A stretch of 64,000 nucleotides of DNA from Flavobacterium soyangense (GCF_015277675.1 NZ_JADHEC010000001.1:1-64000); one strand, 5' to 3'; numbered from the stretch's first letter, positions 24,762 to 34,553 are shown. Notes: generated by a model from the sequence alone, not told the origin. Made by a program: numbers and translations.

Positions 24762-25603
24762 TTAAGTCAATTTATCCGGGTTTTTACCGATGTTTTTTGT
24801 CTCTGAATTTACCCTTCTCTCCAGTTTTTTTATATCTTCTTCAGGAGGAAGATTTTCAGGTACAATTTTCCTGTCTAACAACAATTTTCGCACTCCTAGA
24901 TTATTATTTATATGTTCCGATGAGATACTTCTTTCAGAGGACAATCCTTTATCTTTCGTATTAAAAACTGTAATTTCAGTTGCAAAATCTTTGGCTTTTA
25001 TGACAATTGTTGGAAGGAAATCAGCAAGTGGTCTACTTTCTGGAACACCAAGTTTCATTTTCATTTGCGAAGTGTTTTTACCTCCAAATAATGCTTGATC
25101 TCCTTTACTCCTGATTATGCGAAATTTTTATCATTCCCTGTTTTTTCAAAAATAAGTTCAGACAATTCCTTTTTAGATAAAGTTAATTTTTGTCTCGCAT
25201 TTAACCTTTCCCAATCATCGATTCTTTTGGCAATTAATTCAAATTTTCTTGTTTGAATGGCAAAATAATTTTGAGCGAATGCAATTTGTTCTTTTCTTGG
25301 ATCACCGTTTTGAGCTATTAAATAACAAGCATAACGAGTTAGCATTATATCATCAATTTCTCTTTCGGTTCCAGAACCAATTGTAACCATTTTGTTGATG
25401 TCAACAAAATGGTCTAATATCAGATTATCAGAGACTTCACAGGAAGTTTTTGCCTTAGAAATTACTTTATTAAAATTTCGCCATTCTGAATATCCTAACA
25501 AATGTTGAATATCTCTCGCAAACCAAAATTCAATTCCGTTTTCGGTGGTTTGAGAATGGTCTTCAAAATCATTTGTCAAACTTTTTATTAACTCGTTCTT
25601 CAT
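24762..25603 (-). pseudogene. dinD: DNA damage-inducible protein D, split by a frameshift
   Basis: The first 162 residues (25603-25115) match DinD: GIEFWFARDIQHLLGYSEWRNF, MLTRYACYLIAQNGDPRK and FAQNYFAIQTRKFE. They then stop at GNDKNFA. The following frame continues the family with IIRSKGDQALFGG and LGVPESRPLADFLPTIV down to 24762. Joining the two frames gives about 280 residues, the normal DinD size. A single missing A in the A5 run (minus strand, 25125-25129) would restore DKKFRIIRSKGD. DinD is an SOS-inducible protein that interferes with RecA in E. coli. The break could be a real mutation or a homopolymer sequencing error. Confidence 0.85.
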
Positions 25604-25623
25604 AGATATTTTATTATTAAAGG

Positions 25624-25652
25624 TAAAAAAAGGGAGTTAAAAATAACTCCCT
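25624..25652 (-). terminator. Intrinsic terminator of the 39-residue gene
   Basis: The 9-bp stem agggagtta / taactccct (25631-25639 and 25644-25652) is followed on the minus strand by seven T. Confidence 0.8.
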
Positions 25653-25663
25653 GAAAATTTAAA

Positions 25664-25783
25664 CTACTTTTTCTTGGTAATACTAACCGTTGTTTTTGGA
25701 TGTTTAGAAGCGTAATCAGGCTTAACGTATTGTCCCGTTACAGCGCTTCTATATCCTACGCTTGGTGTTTCTTTTTTACTCAT
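25664..25783 (-). CDS. 39-residue conserved-looking small protein
   Basis: The ORF begins MSKKETPSVGYRSAVTGQYV and ends ITKKK; the middle KPDYASKHPKTTV resembles short bacterial proteins with RSAVTGRFV...YAxKHPxTT patterns. It is basic and Tyr-containing with no membrane segment. It has its own strong terminator directly downstream, which supports it as a real gene. I do not know its function. Its neighbour downstream is the broken dinD gene, with a gap of about 60 bp. Confidence 0.65.
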   Translation of the reverse strand: MSKKETPSVGYRSAVTGQYVKPDYASKHPKTTVSITKKK

Positions 25784-25839
25784 TTTATTGAATTTAGAAA
25801 ATTAAACAATAAAGAAGTCCTTTTTTTACCAAAATATTT

Positions 25840-25955
25840 TATATTTGAACTGTGAAAACAAATAAATGTTTGGCTATAGAATAGAACTTCAATTCTATTA
25901 TCTACATTTAATTTTAATAGAGGCTTCAACTACAATTGAAGCCTTTTATTATTAA
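25840..25955 (+). other. Candidate plus-strand small transcript with two hairpins
   Basis: TATATTTG at 25840-25847 fits the -7 element on the plus strand. Downstream lie the hairpin aatagaa/ttctatt (25882-25901) and the stem aggcttcaa/ttgaagcct (25921-25929 and 25936-25944) followed by ttttatt. A start-to-stop frame of about 29 codons lies between but looks unremarkable. The second stem may instead terminate nrdA on the minus strand. Confidence 0.3.
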
Positions 25956-25967
25956 TAATTTCTCGAA

Positions 25968-28397
25968 TTAACTTCCACACATTTCGCAATCTTCCGGACC
26001 TGCATTTTTTGCCAATTCGATCATTGCTTTGTATTCTTCAACACTCATTTCAGCTGGTTCGTTTAAAACAGCAATAGGTTGTAATACTTGTTCTGTTGAT
26101 TGTTCTTTGACTTCAATTGGCTCCGCTTTTTTGTCGTTATTCAAGGTAAATTTAATCGCATCAACCGCTGATTTTGTTCTCAAATAATACATTCCGGTTT
26201 TCAATCCCGATTGCCAAGCGTAAAAGTGCATCGAAGTCAATTTCGAATAATTCGCGTCTTGCATAAACAAGTTCAACGATTGCGATTGATCTACAAAATA
26301 ACCGCGTTGGCGTGACATATCGATGATGTCTTTCATCGACATCTCCCAAACAGTTTTGTACAATTCCTTTAAATCCTGAGGGATGGCAAGGTCTTGAACA
26401 GAACCATTATTTCTCATTAATTCTTGTTTCAAAGTTTCATTCCATAAACCTAATTTCACTAAATCTTCGAGTAAATGCTTGTTTACCACAATAAATTCGC
26501 CAGACAAAACTCGTCTGGTGTAAATATTGGAAGTATAAGGTTCGAAAGCTTCGTTGTTTCCTAGGATTTGTGAAGTCGAAGCAGTTGGCATTGGCGCTAC
26601 CAAAAGTGAATTTCTCACACCGTGTTCCATCACTTCTTTTCTCAAAGATGCCCAATCCCAGCGACCGGAAAGTTCTTCGTCTTTCAATCCCCAAAGATTG
26701 TGTTGGAATTCTCCTTGCGAAATTGGTGATCCTTTAAATGTAGAATACGCCCCTTCTTCTTTTGCCATTTCCATCGAAGCGGTTACGGCTGCAAAGTATA
26801 AAGTTTCGAAAATTTCCTGGTTTAATTTCTTGGCTTCGTCGCTCGTAAACGGCAAACGCAACATTATGAAAGCATCAGCCAGACCTTGTACACCAAGACC
26901 CACAGGGCGATGACGTTTATTTGAATTTTCGGCTTCTATAACAGGATAATAATTTCTGTCGATTACTTTGTTCAGGTTTCTCGTAACGCGTTTAGTTACG
27001 TCGAACAATAATTTGTGGTCAAATTTCCCGTGTTCCACAAACATTGGCAACGAAATAGACGCAAGATTACAAACCGCAATTTCGTCTTTCGAAGTAAACT
27101 CCATAATCTCAGTACATAAATTCGATGAACGAATGGTTCCAAGATTTTTCTGGTTTGATTTTCTGTTCGCTGCATCTTTATACAACATATAGGGCGTTCC
27201 GGTCTCAATTTGAGATTCCAGAATTTTTTCCCACAATTCACGTGCTTTGATGGTTTTACGTCCTTTTCCGCGAGTTTCATAATCAATGTACATCGCTTCA
27301 AATTCCTCGCCGTAAACGTCATATAAACCTGGGCATTCGTTCGGGCACATTAGCGTCCAATACGTATCTTCCTGCACACGTTTCATAAACAAATCCGAAG
27401 TCCACATCGCAAAGAATAAATCCCTGGCGCGCATTTCCTCTTTTCCGGTATTCTTTTTCAAATCCAAGAAATCAAAAATATCGGCGTGCCAAGTTTCGAT
27501 GTAAATCGCAAAACTTCCTTTACGTTTTCCACCACCTTGATCCACATAACGAGCCGTATCGTTAAAAACTCTCAACATTGGTACAATTCCGTTTGAAGTT
27601 CCGTTTGTACCGCGAATATAAGAACCCGTTGCACGAACATTGTGAATAGACAATCCAACTCCACCGGCCGATTGCGAGATTTTGGCCGTTTGTTTCAACG
27701 TGTCATAAATCCCATCAATGCTGTCGTCCTGCATTGCCAAAAGGAAACAAGAAGACATTTGTGGTTTTGGAGTTCCTGCGTTGAACAATGTAGGTGTGGC
27801 GTGAGTAAAGAATTTTTTCGACATTAAGTCGTAAGTTTCTATCACCGAATCCAAATCATTCAAGTGAATTCCAACCGAAACGCGCATCAACATATGTTGT
27901 GGGCGTTCTACTATTTTTCCGTTTATTCTTAACAAATATGAACGTTCCAAGGTTTTGAAACCAAAATAATCGTAGTTAAAATCTCTATTGTATATAATGT
28001 GCGAATCCAAGAATTCAGCATTTTCCATAATTACTTTATGCACTTCTTCAGAAAGCAATGGTGCTTCCTGACCGTTTCTCGGATTGATGTAATGAAACAT
28101 ATCGTTCATCGTTTCCGAGAATGATTTTTTGGTATTGGAATGCAAATTCGAAATTGCAATTCTCGCTGCCAATTGTGCATAATCAGGGTGAGCAATCGTC
28201 ATTGAAGCCGCAGTTTCTGCAGCAAGATTATCTAATTCTGAAGTCGAAACTCCGTCATACAAACCTTCGATTACACGCATTGCCACTTTTACTGGTTCGA
28301 CTAAACCATTTAGTCCGTAGCATAGTTTTTTAATTCTATCCGTTATCTTGTCAAACATTACTGGCTCTTTGTGGCCATCTCTTTTTACTACGTACAT
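25968..28397 (-). CDS. nrdA: Ribonucleoside-diphosphate reductase alpha subunit, class Ia
   Basis: This subunit reduces NDPs to dNDPs. The 809-residue product starts with an ATP-cone ([18 protein letters not shown]), then the ten-stranded barrel. It has the active-site cysteines in MSSCFLLAM and in the NLCTEI...[10 protein letters not shown] segment. A variable linker (about 745-790) leads to the C-terminal redox pair CEMCGS, used for re-reduction by thioredoxin. The length is slightly above the E. coli enzyme. nrdB lies upstream, 222 bp away on the same strand, with a dispersed repeat in the gap. The N-terminal ATP-cone suggests dATP feedback. Confidence 0.96.
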   Translation of the reverse strand: MYVVKRDGHKEPVMFDKITDRIKKLCYGLNGLVEPVKVAMRVIEGLYDGVSTSELDNLAAETAASMTIAHPDYAQLAARIAISNLHSNTKKSFSETMNDMFHYINPRNGQEAPLLSEEVHKVIMENAEFLDSHIIYNRDFNYDYFGFKTLERSYLLRINGKIVERPQHMLMRVSVGIHLNDLDSVIETYDLMSKKFFTHATPTLFNAGTPKPQMSSCFLLAMQDDSIDGIYDTLKQTAKISQSAGGVGLSIHNVRATGSYIRGTNGTSNGIVPMLRVFNDTARYVDQGGGKRKGSFAIYIETWHADIFDFLDLKKNTGKEEMRARDLFFAMWTSDLFMKRVQEDTYWTLMCPNECPGLYDVYGEEFEAMYIDYETRGKGRKTIKARELWEKILESQIETGTPYMLYKDAANRKSNQKNLGTIRSSNLCTEIMEFTSKDEIAVCNLASISLPMFVEHGKFDHKLLFDVTKRVTRNLNKVIDRNYYPVIEAENSNKRHRPVGLGVQGLADAFIMLRLPFTSDEAKKLNQEIFETLYFAAVTASMEMAKEEGAYSTFKGSPISQGEFQHNLWGLKDEELSGRWDWASLRKEVMEHGVRNSLLVAPMPTASTSQILGNNEAFEPYTSNIYTRRVLSGEFIVVNKHLLEDLVKLGLWNETLKQELMRNNGSVQDLAIPQDLKELYKTVWEMSMKDIIDMSRQRGYFVDQSQSLNLFMQDANYSKLTSMHFYAWQSGLKTGMYYLRTKSAVDAIKFTLNNDKKAEPIEVKEQSTEQVLQPIAVLNEPAEMSVEEYKAMIELAKNAGPEDCEMCGS

Positions 28398-28504
28398 AAT
28401 TTTTTAGTTTTGTGAAATAGACAATCCCTTCTCTATTTCGGGGTATTTGTGATTGTTTTTGGGAAACTAATCCCGGGTAATTCTGAAAAATTCTTATTTA
28501 TTTT

Positions 28505-28573
28505 GGAGCTTTATCCCGCTATCATTCCAATCCACGCAAAAAAAGCGTGGGATTTTCCCTTCTATCGGGGCTA
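28505..28573. repeat. Dispersed hairpin element, copy C
   Basis: The ends GGAGCTTTATCCCGCTATC and TTCTATCGGGGCTA match copies A and B. The central hairpin is ccacgc (28532-28537) with gcgtgg (28545-28550). It lies between nrdB and nrdA. Confidence 0.75.
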
Positions 28574-28619
28574 TGCTATTTTTCAGATTTAGGTTTCTGT
28601 AAAAAATGGATTTTATTTT

Positions 28620-29597
28620 TTAAAAATCGGCATCAAAGCTAATTTTTTGGGCATCAGAATCGGTATTCATAACTCCCGTTTTTTGATATTCGGCAACTTT
28701 CTTTTCAAAGAAATTCGTTTTTCCCTGAAGCGAAATCATATCCATAAAATCAAAAGGGTTCGCTGTGTTGTATTCTCTTTTGCAACCCAATTCTACCAAT
28801 AATCTGTCGGTAACAAATTCTAAATATTGTGTCATTAAAACGGCGTTCATTCCAATCAAACTCACCGGAATCGATTCTGTAATAAACTCTCTTTCAATGT
28901 TCAATGCTTCAACGATAATTTCTCTTATACGTGCTTTAGAAACTTTATGTTTTAAATGGTGGTTGTGCAAATGCACGGCAAAATCACAGTGTACGCCTTC
29001 GTCACGAGAAATTAATTCGTTAGAAAATGTCAATCCTGGCATCAAACCGCGTTTTTTTAACCAAAAAATGGAGCAAAAACTTCCAGAGAAGAAAATACCT
29101 TCCACCGCTGCAAAAGCAATTAATCTTTCAGCAAATGATTCAGATTCAATCCATTTCAAAGCCCATTCCGCTTTTTTCTTAATTGCCGGAAAAACCTCGA
29201 TTGCTGTAAACAATTCGTCTTTCTCTGTTTCGTCTTTCACATAAGTGTCAATCAAAAGCGAATACGTTTCGCTATGAATATTTTCCATCATAATCTGGAA
29301 ACCATAGAAGAATTTTGCTTCGGCATATTGTACTTCGTTGATGAAATTTTGTGCCAAATTCTCATTGACAATTCCGTCTGAAGCTGCAAAAAAGGCAAGA
29401 ATGTGTTTTACAAAATATTTTTCGTCTTCACTTAATTTATTGTTCCAATCGTTCAAATCCTGAGCCAAATCGATTTCTTCAGCAGTCCAGATACTTGCTT
29501 CCGTTTTTTTATAAAATTCCCAAATATCGTGGTGTTTAATTGGAAAAATCACGAATCGATTTTTATTTTCTTGTAAGATTGGTTCAAGTTTTGACAT
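28620..29597 (-). CDS. nrdB: Ribonucleoside-diphosphate reductase beta subunit, class Ia
   Basis: The 325-residue product is the ferritin-like small subunit that holds the di-iron centre and tyrosyl radical. Visible metal ligands and the radical tyrosine lie in [10 protein letters not shown] and [13 protein letters not shown] (ExxH followed by the Tyr); the second ExxH-type ligand set is in [14 protein letters not shown]. The C-terminal tail, needed for docking to NrdA, ends SFDADF. It precedes nrdA. A TTATTCACA DnaA-box-like site sits about 90 bp upstream. Confidence 0.95.
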   Translation of the reverse strand: MSKLEPILQENKNRFVIFPIKHHDIWEFYKKTEASIWTAEEIDLAQDLNDWNNKLSEDEKYFVKHILAFFAASDGIVNENLAQNFINEVQYAEAKFFYGFQIMMENIHSETYSLLIDTYVKDETEKDELFTAIEVFPAIKKKAEWALKWIESESFAERLIAFAAVEGIFFSGSFCSIFWLKKRGLMPGLTFSNELISRDEGVHCDFAVHLHNHHLKHKVSKARIREIIVEALNIEREFITESIPVSLIGMNAVLMTQYLEFVTDRLLVELGCKREYNTANPFDFMDMISLQGKTNFFEKKVAEYQKTGVMNTDSDAQKISFDADF

Positions 29598-29683
29598 TAT
29601 TTTTTTGTTTTTTTGAAATTTTAACGAATTTTTATGTTTTTCGTAGATTACAAAGATTGTGAATTCTTGCGGTTATAAAAAGC

Positions 29684-29697
29684 CAAACTTATTCACA
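29684..29697 (-). promoter_or_regulatory. Candidate nrdB promoter overlapping a DnaA-box-like site
   Basis: Minus-strand TAAGTTTG (29684-29691) fits the -7 consensus. Plus-strand TTATTCACA (29689-29697) matches the relaxed DnaA box TTATnCACA. E. coli nrdAB is known to be DnaA-influenced. The rest of the 29598-29858 gap is AT-rich, and I see nothing further in it. Confidence 0.3.
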
Positions 29698-29858
29698 ATT
29701 GGATTGAGTTTTTAACAAATCGAAGCGATTGGAATATTTTTCATATAAATTGTAAAACATTGAAAATCAATATTTTAAAAAATAAAATATATCGCAAGAT
29801 ACTGTAAAATATAGGATTTAAAAAAACGCTAAATTGGAAAATTATAATTTTTTGGAAA

Positions 29859-30425
29859 TTATTTTTTAAGTTCCTCGGCTACTTTTTCGAGTTCTAAATA
29901 CCAATCTTCGCCAAATCTTCGAATGAGTGCTTCCTTTACAAATTTATAAACCGGGACTTCGAGCTCTTTGCCTAAAGAACAGGCATCATCGCAGATTTCC
30001 CATTTGTCATAATTCACAGCAAAAAATTCAGTGAAATCTTTCACGCGAATTGGATACAAATGGCAAGAAACTGGTTTTTTGAAAGTAACTTCCCCTTGAT
30101 TGTAGGCTTGTTCGATTCCGCAAAGTGCGGTTTTACCGTCATAAATGACATAAGCACAAGCTGCATTATCAATTAAAGGCGTTTCAAGATCGCCATCTGT
30201 GCCTTTTGTCCAGGTTCCCTGAGCTTCAATGGCAGCAATGCCATCCTTGCGGAGAAATGGTTTTACCTTTGGATAAATTTCTTCCAAAATCTTGGTTTCA
30301 GCCTCGTTTAAAGGCGCGCCAGCATCGCCATCGACACAACAAGCACCTTTGCAGGCTGATAAATTACAAACAAATTCTTTTTCGAGAATATCTTCCGATA
30401 CGATGGTTTTTCCTAGTTGAAACAT
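29859..30425 (-). CDS. DUF3109 family cysteine-rich protein
   Basis: The 188-residue product has many cysteines in metal-site-like patterns: CNLSACKGACC near the N-terminus, then AACAYV, LCGIEQA, SCHLYPI and ICDDACSLG. This matches DUF3109 (the YkgJ-like zinc- or iron-chelating group). The function is unknown. I use the ATG at 30425, since a longer in-frame version starting at 30488 would add 21 basic residues. A -7 element ends four bases before this ATG, so the longer form could not be made from it and the mRNA is probably leaderless. Confidence 0.82.
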   Translation of the reverse strand: MFQLGKTIVSEDILEKEFVCNLSACKGACCVDGDAGAPLNEAETKILEEIYPKVKPFLRKDGIAAIEAQGTWTKGTDGDLETPLIDNAACAYVIYDGKTALCGIEQAYNQGEVTFKKPVSCHLYPIRVKDFTEFFAVNYDKWEICDDACSLGKELEVPVYKFVKEALIRRFGEDWYLELEKVAEELKK

Positions 30426-30429
30426 TTTG

Positions 30430-30437
30430 CAAATATA
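30430..30437 (-). promoter_or_regulatory. -7 element (TATATTTG) directly before the DUF3109 start
   Basis: Minus-strand TATATTTG is followed by CAAA and the ATG. It decides the start choice and predicts leaderless transcription. Confidence 0.55.
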
Positions 30438-30577
30438 CTTTGCAATTCTGAATCTCGAAAGGTAATTTTTGAGTTTTTTAAGCCCCAAATTATCGGTAAA
30501 TATTCAAATTATTGCATTAAAATAGACATTGTCAACTATCTTAGCCAATACACTTTACCAAAAAAATTAACCTTAAT

Positions 30578-30611
30578 TTGACTTTTAAACCTATAGAAAA
30601 TACTACTTTTG
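30578..30611 (+). promoter_or_regulatory. Promoter of marC (TTG ... TACTTTTG)
   Basis: TTG at 30578-30580 and TACTTTTG at 30604-30611 are separated by 23 bp. The ATG follows 20 bp after the -7 element. Confidence 0.6.
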
Positions 30612-30631
30612 CCCCATAAATTTAAGAAATT

Positions 30632-31207
30632 ATGGAATTGGATTTTAAAGAAATAATTACTGTCGGGATGGTGCTTTTTGCTGTAATTGATATTGTGGGA
30701 ACGATTCCTATTGTTGTTGATTTAAGAACAAAACACGGCCATATTGAATCTGAGAAAGCTTCGTTAGTTGCCGGAATTATTATGATTGTTTTCCTTTTCG
30801 TAGGTGAAGAATTGCTAAATCTTATAGGAATAGATGTTCATTCATTTGCCGTTGCAGGTTCGTTTGTCTTGTTCTTTTTGGCTCTTGAAATGATTTTAGG
30901 GATTCGCATTTATCGAGATGAAGAAGCAGGTTCCGCTTCAATTGTACCAATTGCTTTTCCGTTAATTGCCGGCGCCGGAACGATGACCACTTTATTATCA
31001 TTGAAAGCCCAATACCAAACCATAAATATTGTAATTGCCATTGTTTTAAATATTATTATCGTATATATTGTTTTGAAATCATCGGCAAAAATCGAAAAAA
31101 TGCTGGGAAAAAATGGTTTGGGAGTAATCAGAAAGGCTTTTGGAGTTGTTCTTTTGGCTATAGCTGTTAAATTATTCGCCGGTAATGTTAAAGGTTTGTT
31201 CGCGTAA
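30632..31207 (+). CDS. MarC family integral membrane protein
   Basis: The 191-residue product has about six membrane helices and the family signatures FAVIDIVGTIPIVVDL near the N-terminus and AFPLIAGAGTMTTLL in the middle. MarC proteins are common in bacteria. An early link to multiple antibiotic resistance was not supported later, and transport function is unproven. The gene is preceded by a good promoter and has no close partner. Confidence 0.85.
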   Translation: MELDFKEIITVGMVLFAVIDIVGTIPIVVDLRTKHGHIESEKASLVAGIIMIVFLFVGEELLNLIGIDVHSFAVAGSFVLFFLALEMILGIRIYRDEEAGSASIVPIAFPLIAGAGTMTTLLSLKAQYQTINIVIAIVLNIIIVYIVLKSSAKIEKMLGKNGLGVIRKAFGVVLLAIAVKLFAGNVKGLFA

Positions 31208-31345
31208 AATAAATTTTTATAAATTTACACATCATTTTTACAAAATAATATTTTTATGAAATGAGCATAACACAAATGCGATGCAAGCATCGACGAAGAT
31301 ATATGCGAATTCCATATTCCTTTAAAAAATAAATAATATCTAAAT

Positions 31346-31549
31346 ATGAAACTTTTCACTAACATATTGGTAGTTTTGGCAATCGGGCTAATCATATTCA
31401 ATATTAGTCTGCTCGACTTCAAACATCCTCTCGAAGGGAACAGTATGATTGCTTTTATTGGAATTGCAGCTTCATTTTGTGCAGTTTTAATTCTTTTGAT
31501 ATTTAGAATGTCAAAAAGCATCGAAGAAAAAATGAATGATAAATTCTAA
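31346..31549 (+). CDS. Small two-helix membrane protein
   Basis: The 67-residue product has two hydrophobic segments (about residues 4-23 and 35-53) and a charged C-terminal tail, SKSIEEKMNDKF. I do not recognise a family function. The gene ends two bases before the GTG start of a FAD-dependent oxidoreductase, so the two are co-translated. That suggests a membrane anchor or accessory protein for the flavoprotein, but this is only inference. Confidence 0.7.
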   Translation: MKLFTNILVVLAIGLIIFNISLLDFKHPLEGNSMIAFIGIAASFCAVLILLIFRMSKSIEEKMNDKF

Positions 31550-31551
31550 TT

Positions 31552-32160
31552 GTGTTTGATGCTTTAATCATTGGTGGTGGCGTTTCCGGAATGTCATGTG
31601 CTCTTGTTTTGGGTTCAGCAAAAAACAAACCCTTTGTCATTGAAAAAAAAATTGGCATAATAACACATCAGAAAACCTCCTCTCTTCAGGAAGCCGTTAT
31701 TAATAATACTTATGGCATTCCTCAGGGTAAATTAGGTTCTGATTTATTAGTTGAAAGTATTCAGCATTTATCAGAAACTTATCCTCATATTACCCAGATT
31801 TCAAATGAAAAAGTCCTGAAAATCGAGGGCGAATCCCCACAAATTACAATTACTACAAATAAAAATATTTATAAATCTAAATCAATTATTGTAGGAATCG
31901 GTGCTGCCAATACTTTTGCAATTGAAGGATTAATGCAATATGTGGAACCGCATCAAAAAATACCTATCGAAAAACAAAGAATCCAACTCAAAAATATAGA
32001 CCACAGAGCCGCAGAAGGCATTTATGTTACCGGAACACTTGCCGGCTGTAGAAGCCAAGTGGCAATTGCCGCAGGTAGCGGTGCTGCAGTAGCAACCGAC
32101 ATTCTTACTGTATGGAATGGCGGAATTCAAACACAATCGCACCATAGCATTAAGAAATAG
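31552..32160 (+). CDS. NAD(P)/FAD-dependent oxidoreductase, thioredoxin-reductase-like and compact
   Basis: The 202-residue product has the FAD-binding Rossmann motif FDALIIGGGVSGMSCAL at the very start and the C-terminal GIYVTGTLAGCRSQVAIAAGSGAAVATDIL, typical of thioredoxin-reductase relatives. It is much shorter than TrxB (~310), lacks a full NAD(P) domain and has no CxxC redox pair, so it is not a thioredoxin reductase. The start is GTG at 31552, two bases after the small membrane gene. The substrate is unknown. Confidence 0.8.
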   Translation: MFDALIIGGGVSGMSCALVLGSAKNKPFVIEKKIGIITHQKTSSLQEAVINNTYGIPQGKLGSDLLVESIQHLSETYPHITQISNEKVLKIEGESPQITITTNKNIYKSKSIIVGIGAANTFAIEGLMQYVEPHQKIPIEKQRIQLKNIDHRAAEGIYVTGTLAGCRSQVAIAAGSGAAVATDILTVWNGGIQTQSHHSIKK

Positions 32161-32227
32161 TTTATTGACCTTTAGAAGTTTTTATTTCTGATTTTATTTA
32201 TTAGTATTGCTTTACAGATGTAAAATC

Positions 32228-32971
32228 ATGAAACTAAAAATACCTTTCATAGCAATTGTCCTAATCTTTACCATTCAAGCAGCAAATGCTCAAACTGATA
32301 GTTTGACAACCAAACCAAAGCAAAAAACTACTCTTTTAAAAACAACTGTTTTGCCAATATCTCTTATTACTGGAGGACTGTTAATAAGCGGGAGTGCCTT
32401 TGAAAAGTCTTTTCAAGAAAGCGTTAGAAACAGTGTAGGAGAAGACTTTAGTACTTCAGTGGATAATTACACAAGATACGCCCCGATAGTAGAGCTTTAT
32501 GCGGCTGATGCATTGGGCATAAAGGCAAAAAACCACTGGTTTGACCAAACAAAAAATCTAACACTATCCATTATAATTACTGATTTTATCACTTTTAAAA
32601 TAAAAAAAATCAGCAATAAAACCAGACCAAATGGTAATGGGAATCCGGACTCTATGCCCTCTGCACATACTTCATCTTCTTTTACTAATGCAACCGTTTT
32701 ATATCAAGAGTTCAAAGACACAAGTCCTTTGCTTGCTTATAGCGGATATGGATTTGCTGCAACGACCGGAGCATTACGAATTACGAACAATGCCCATTGG
32801 CTTTCAGATGTGTTAGTGGGAGCCGGAATAGGAATGCTGGTAACTAATGTCATCTATTATTTTGATCCAATTATTAAATGGAATCCCTTTAAAAAGACAG
32901 ATAATATTACCCTTTTACCAGAAATAGACAATAATCGATATGGTTTTTATTTATGTGTAAGAATAAAATAA
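32228..32971 (+). CDS. PAP2-family phosphatase, exported
   Basis: The 247-residue product starts with a signal peptide (MKLKIPFIAIVLIFTIQAANAQ). The acid phosphatase/lipid phosphatase motifs are complete: KISNKTRPNG (K-x6-RP), SMPSAHTSS (PSxH) and RITNNAHWLSDVL (R-x5-H with D). The family removes phosphate from lipid phosphates such as undecaprenyl diphosphate or phosphatidate at the membrane. I use the ATG at 32228; the earlier in-frame TTG at 32207 would spoil the signal peptide. It is convergent with ctpA. Confidence 0.85.
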   Translation: MKLKIPFIAIVLIFTIQAANAQTDSLTTKPKQKTTLLKTTVLPISLITGGLLISGSAFEKSFQESVRNSVGEDFSTSVDNYTRYAPIVELYAADALGIKAKNHWFDQTKNLTLSIIITDFITFKIKKISNKTRPNGNGNPDSMPSAHTSSSFTNATVLYQEFKDTSPLLAYSGYGFAATTGALRITNNAHWLSDVLVGAGIGMLVTNVIYYFDPIIKWNPFKKTDNITLLPEIDNNRYGFYLCVRIK

Positions 32972-32978
32972 TTTGAAA

Positions 32979-34553
32979 TTATTTATTATTCAAAACCGTC
33001 TTAACCATTGCATCGTCTTTCAAGACAATCTCATAAAATTTACTTTCATTGAATAACTGTCGGGCAAATTCTGCAGCCAAATATCGTTTTACCAAAGCTT
33101 TATTATCATCCAATTTCATATCAATTCCATTCCTAGAAAGAAATTTTTGGAAAGCATTAAAATACAAATCCGTTCCATCAATTTTGACCTTAAATTGTTC
33201 GAAAGTCATTCCTTTAAAAATAGTTCGGTTATGGTCTAACTGTTCAAACACAAATTGACCAAGAATACCAGATTGCAATAAATAAGCGGTATGTTCTTTG
33301 CTTTGCTCCACTTCAAGCGGAACAAAAACATCAGGAACAATTCCGCCGCCACCATACACGATTTTACCTTTTGGTGTTTTGAATTTTGGTGTTTTAGGCG
33401 TTTTTATGCTGTCTTTATTATACAATTCACCATTGTCAAACCTCGATTGTGATTCTTTAAAATAGTCTTCATTTCCTTTTGAATACGGTTTTTGTATCGA
33501 ACGTCCTGTAGGGGTATAATATCTGGCAACGGTCAATCGCACTGCAGAGCCGTCATCAAAATCCATTTCGCGTTGCACCAATCCTTTTCCAAAAGAACGG
33601 CGGCCTACAATTGTTCCTCTATCGTTATCCTGAATGGCTCCTGCCAAAATCTCGCTTGCCGACGCACTGTTTTCGTCAATTAAAACAAACAAATTTCCAG
33701 TTTCGAAACTTCCTGTTTTAGTGGCGAAAGTTTTTTCGATAGTTCCTTTTTTATTTTTTGTAAAAACAATTAATTGCTTGTCTTTCAAAAATTCGTCAGC
33801 AATGGCAATCGCTTGGTCCATATAACCTCCGCCGTTTTCTCGAAGGTCAATAACGAGTGATTTTATACCTTGTTCTTTTAATTTGGTTAAACCAGTTTTG
33901 AACTCGTCATACGTAGTTTCGGCAAAGCGATTTATTTTTATGTAGCCAGTAGTAGCATTCAAAAGTATAGCTGCGTCAACACTTTTTAGCGGTATAACAC
34001 CTCTTTTTATTTTTATTTTAATGTTTTTTCGCTCCGATTTTCTATAAACCGTGACAACAATTTCAGAACCTTCTACTCCTTTTAGTTTTGAGAAAAGACT
34101 GTCCGTTGGTAATTTCCGTCCAAATAATTTTGTTTTATCGGCATAAAGAATCCGGTCTCCTGATTTGATTCCGGCTTTTTCCGAAGGACCATTTTCTACT
34201 GTTTTAATAATCGCCAATGAATCTTTATACATATAGAAATTTACTCCGATCCCCACGAAATCACCTCGCATGCTTTCGGCAACTTCGGTTTGTTCCTTTG
34301 GCGGAATATAAACCGAATGTGGATCAAGTTGTGCCAGAATATTGTCAACAGTATGGGCGACAATTGAATCCGTATTTACATTATCAACATATTCCGTGTT
34401 AATGAAATCAATTAGTTTGTTGAGTTTATTTTTCGAATTGTTTTTGGCCAAAAATTGATTTTGGTCCGGAAAATTAAGCCATCCGCCCAGAAGAATTCCA
34501 AAGGCAAGGGTAGCAAAAATAAGTATTGGAAAATATTTAGGGTTAATTTTCAT
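32979..34553 (-). CDS. ctpA: S41-family C-terminal processing peptidase
   Basis: The 524-residue product begins with a membrane/signal segment (YFPILIFATLAFGILLGGWL). A PDZ domain follows at about residues 85-170 (GVNFYMYKDSLAIIKTVENGPSEKAGIKSGD), then the S41 catalytic core. The serine lies in ENSASASEILAGA, and the general-base lysine in GRRSFGKGLVQ. Such enzymes trim or degrade periplasmic proteins by their C-termini. Flavobacterial genomes carry several. The start ATG abuts the stop of the deaminase gene upstream, so these are in one operon. Confidence 0.92.
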   Translation of the reverse strand: MKINPKYFPILIFATLAFGILLGGWLNFPDQNQFLAKNNSKNKLNKLIDFINTEYVDNVNTDSIVAHTVDNILAQLDPHSVYIPPKEQTEVAESMRGDFVGIGVNFYMYKDSLAIIKTVENGPSEKAGIKSGDRILYADKTKLFGRKLPTDSLFSKLKGVEGSEIVVTVYRKSERKNIKIKIKRGVIPLKSVDAAILLNATTGYIKINRFAETTYDEFKTGLTKLKEQGIKSLVIDLRENGGGYMDQAIAIADEFLKDKQLIVFTKNKKGTIEKTFATKTGSFETGNLFVLIDENSASASEILAGAIQDNDRGTIVGRRSFGKGLVQREMDFDDGSAVRLTVARYYTPTGRSIQKPYSKGNEDYFKESQSRFDNGELYNKDSIKTPKTPKFKTPKGKIVYGGGGIVPDVFVPLEVEQSKEHTAYLLQSGILGQFVFEQLDHNRTIFKGMTFEQFKVKIDGTDLYFNAFQKFLSRNGIDMKLDDNKALVKRYLAAEFARQLFNESKFYEIVLKDDAMVKTVLNNK

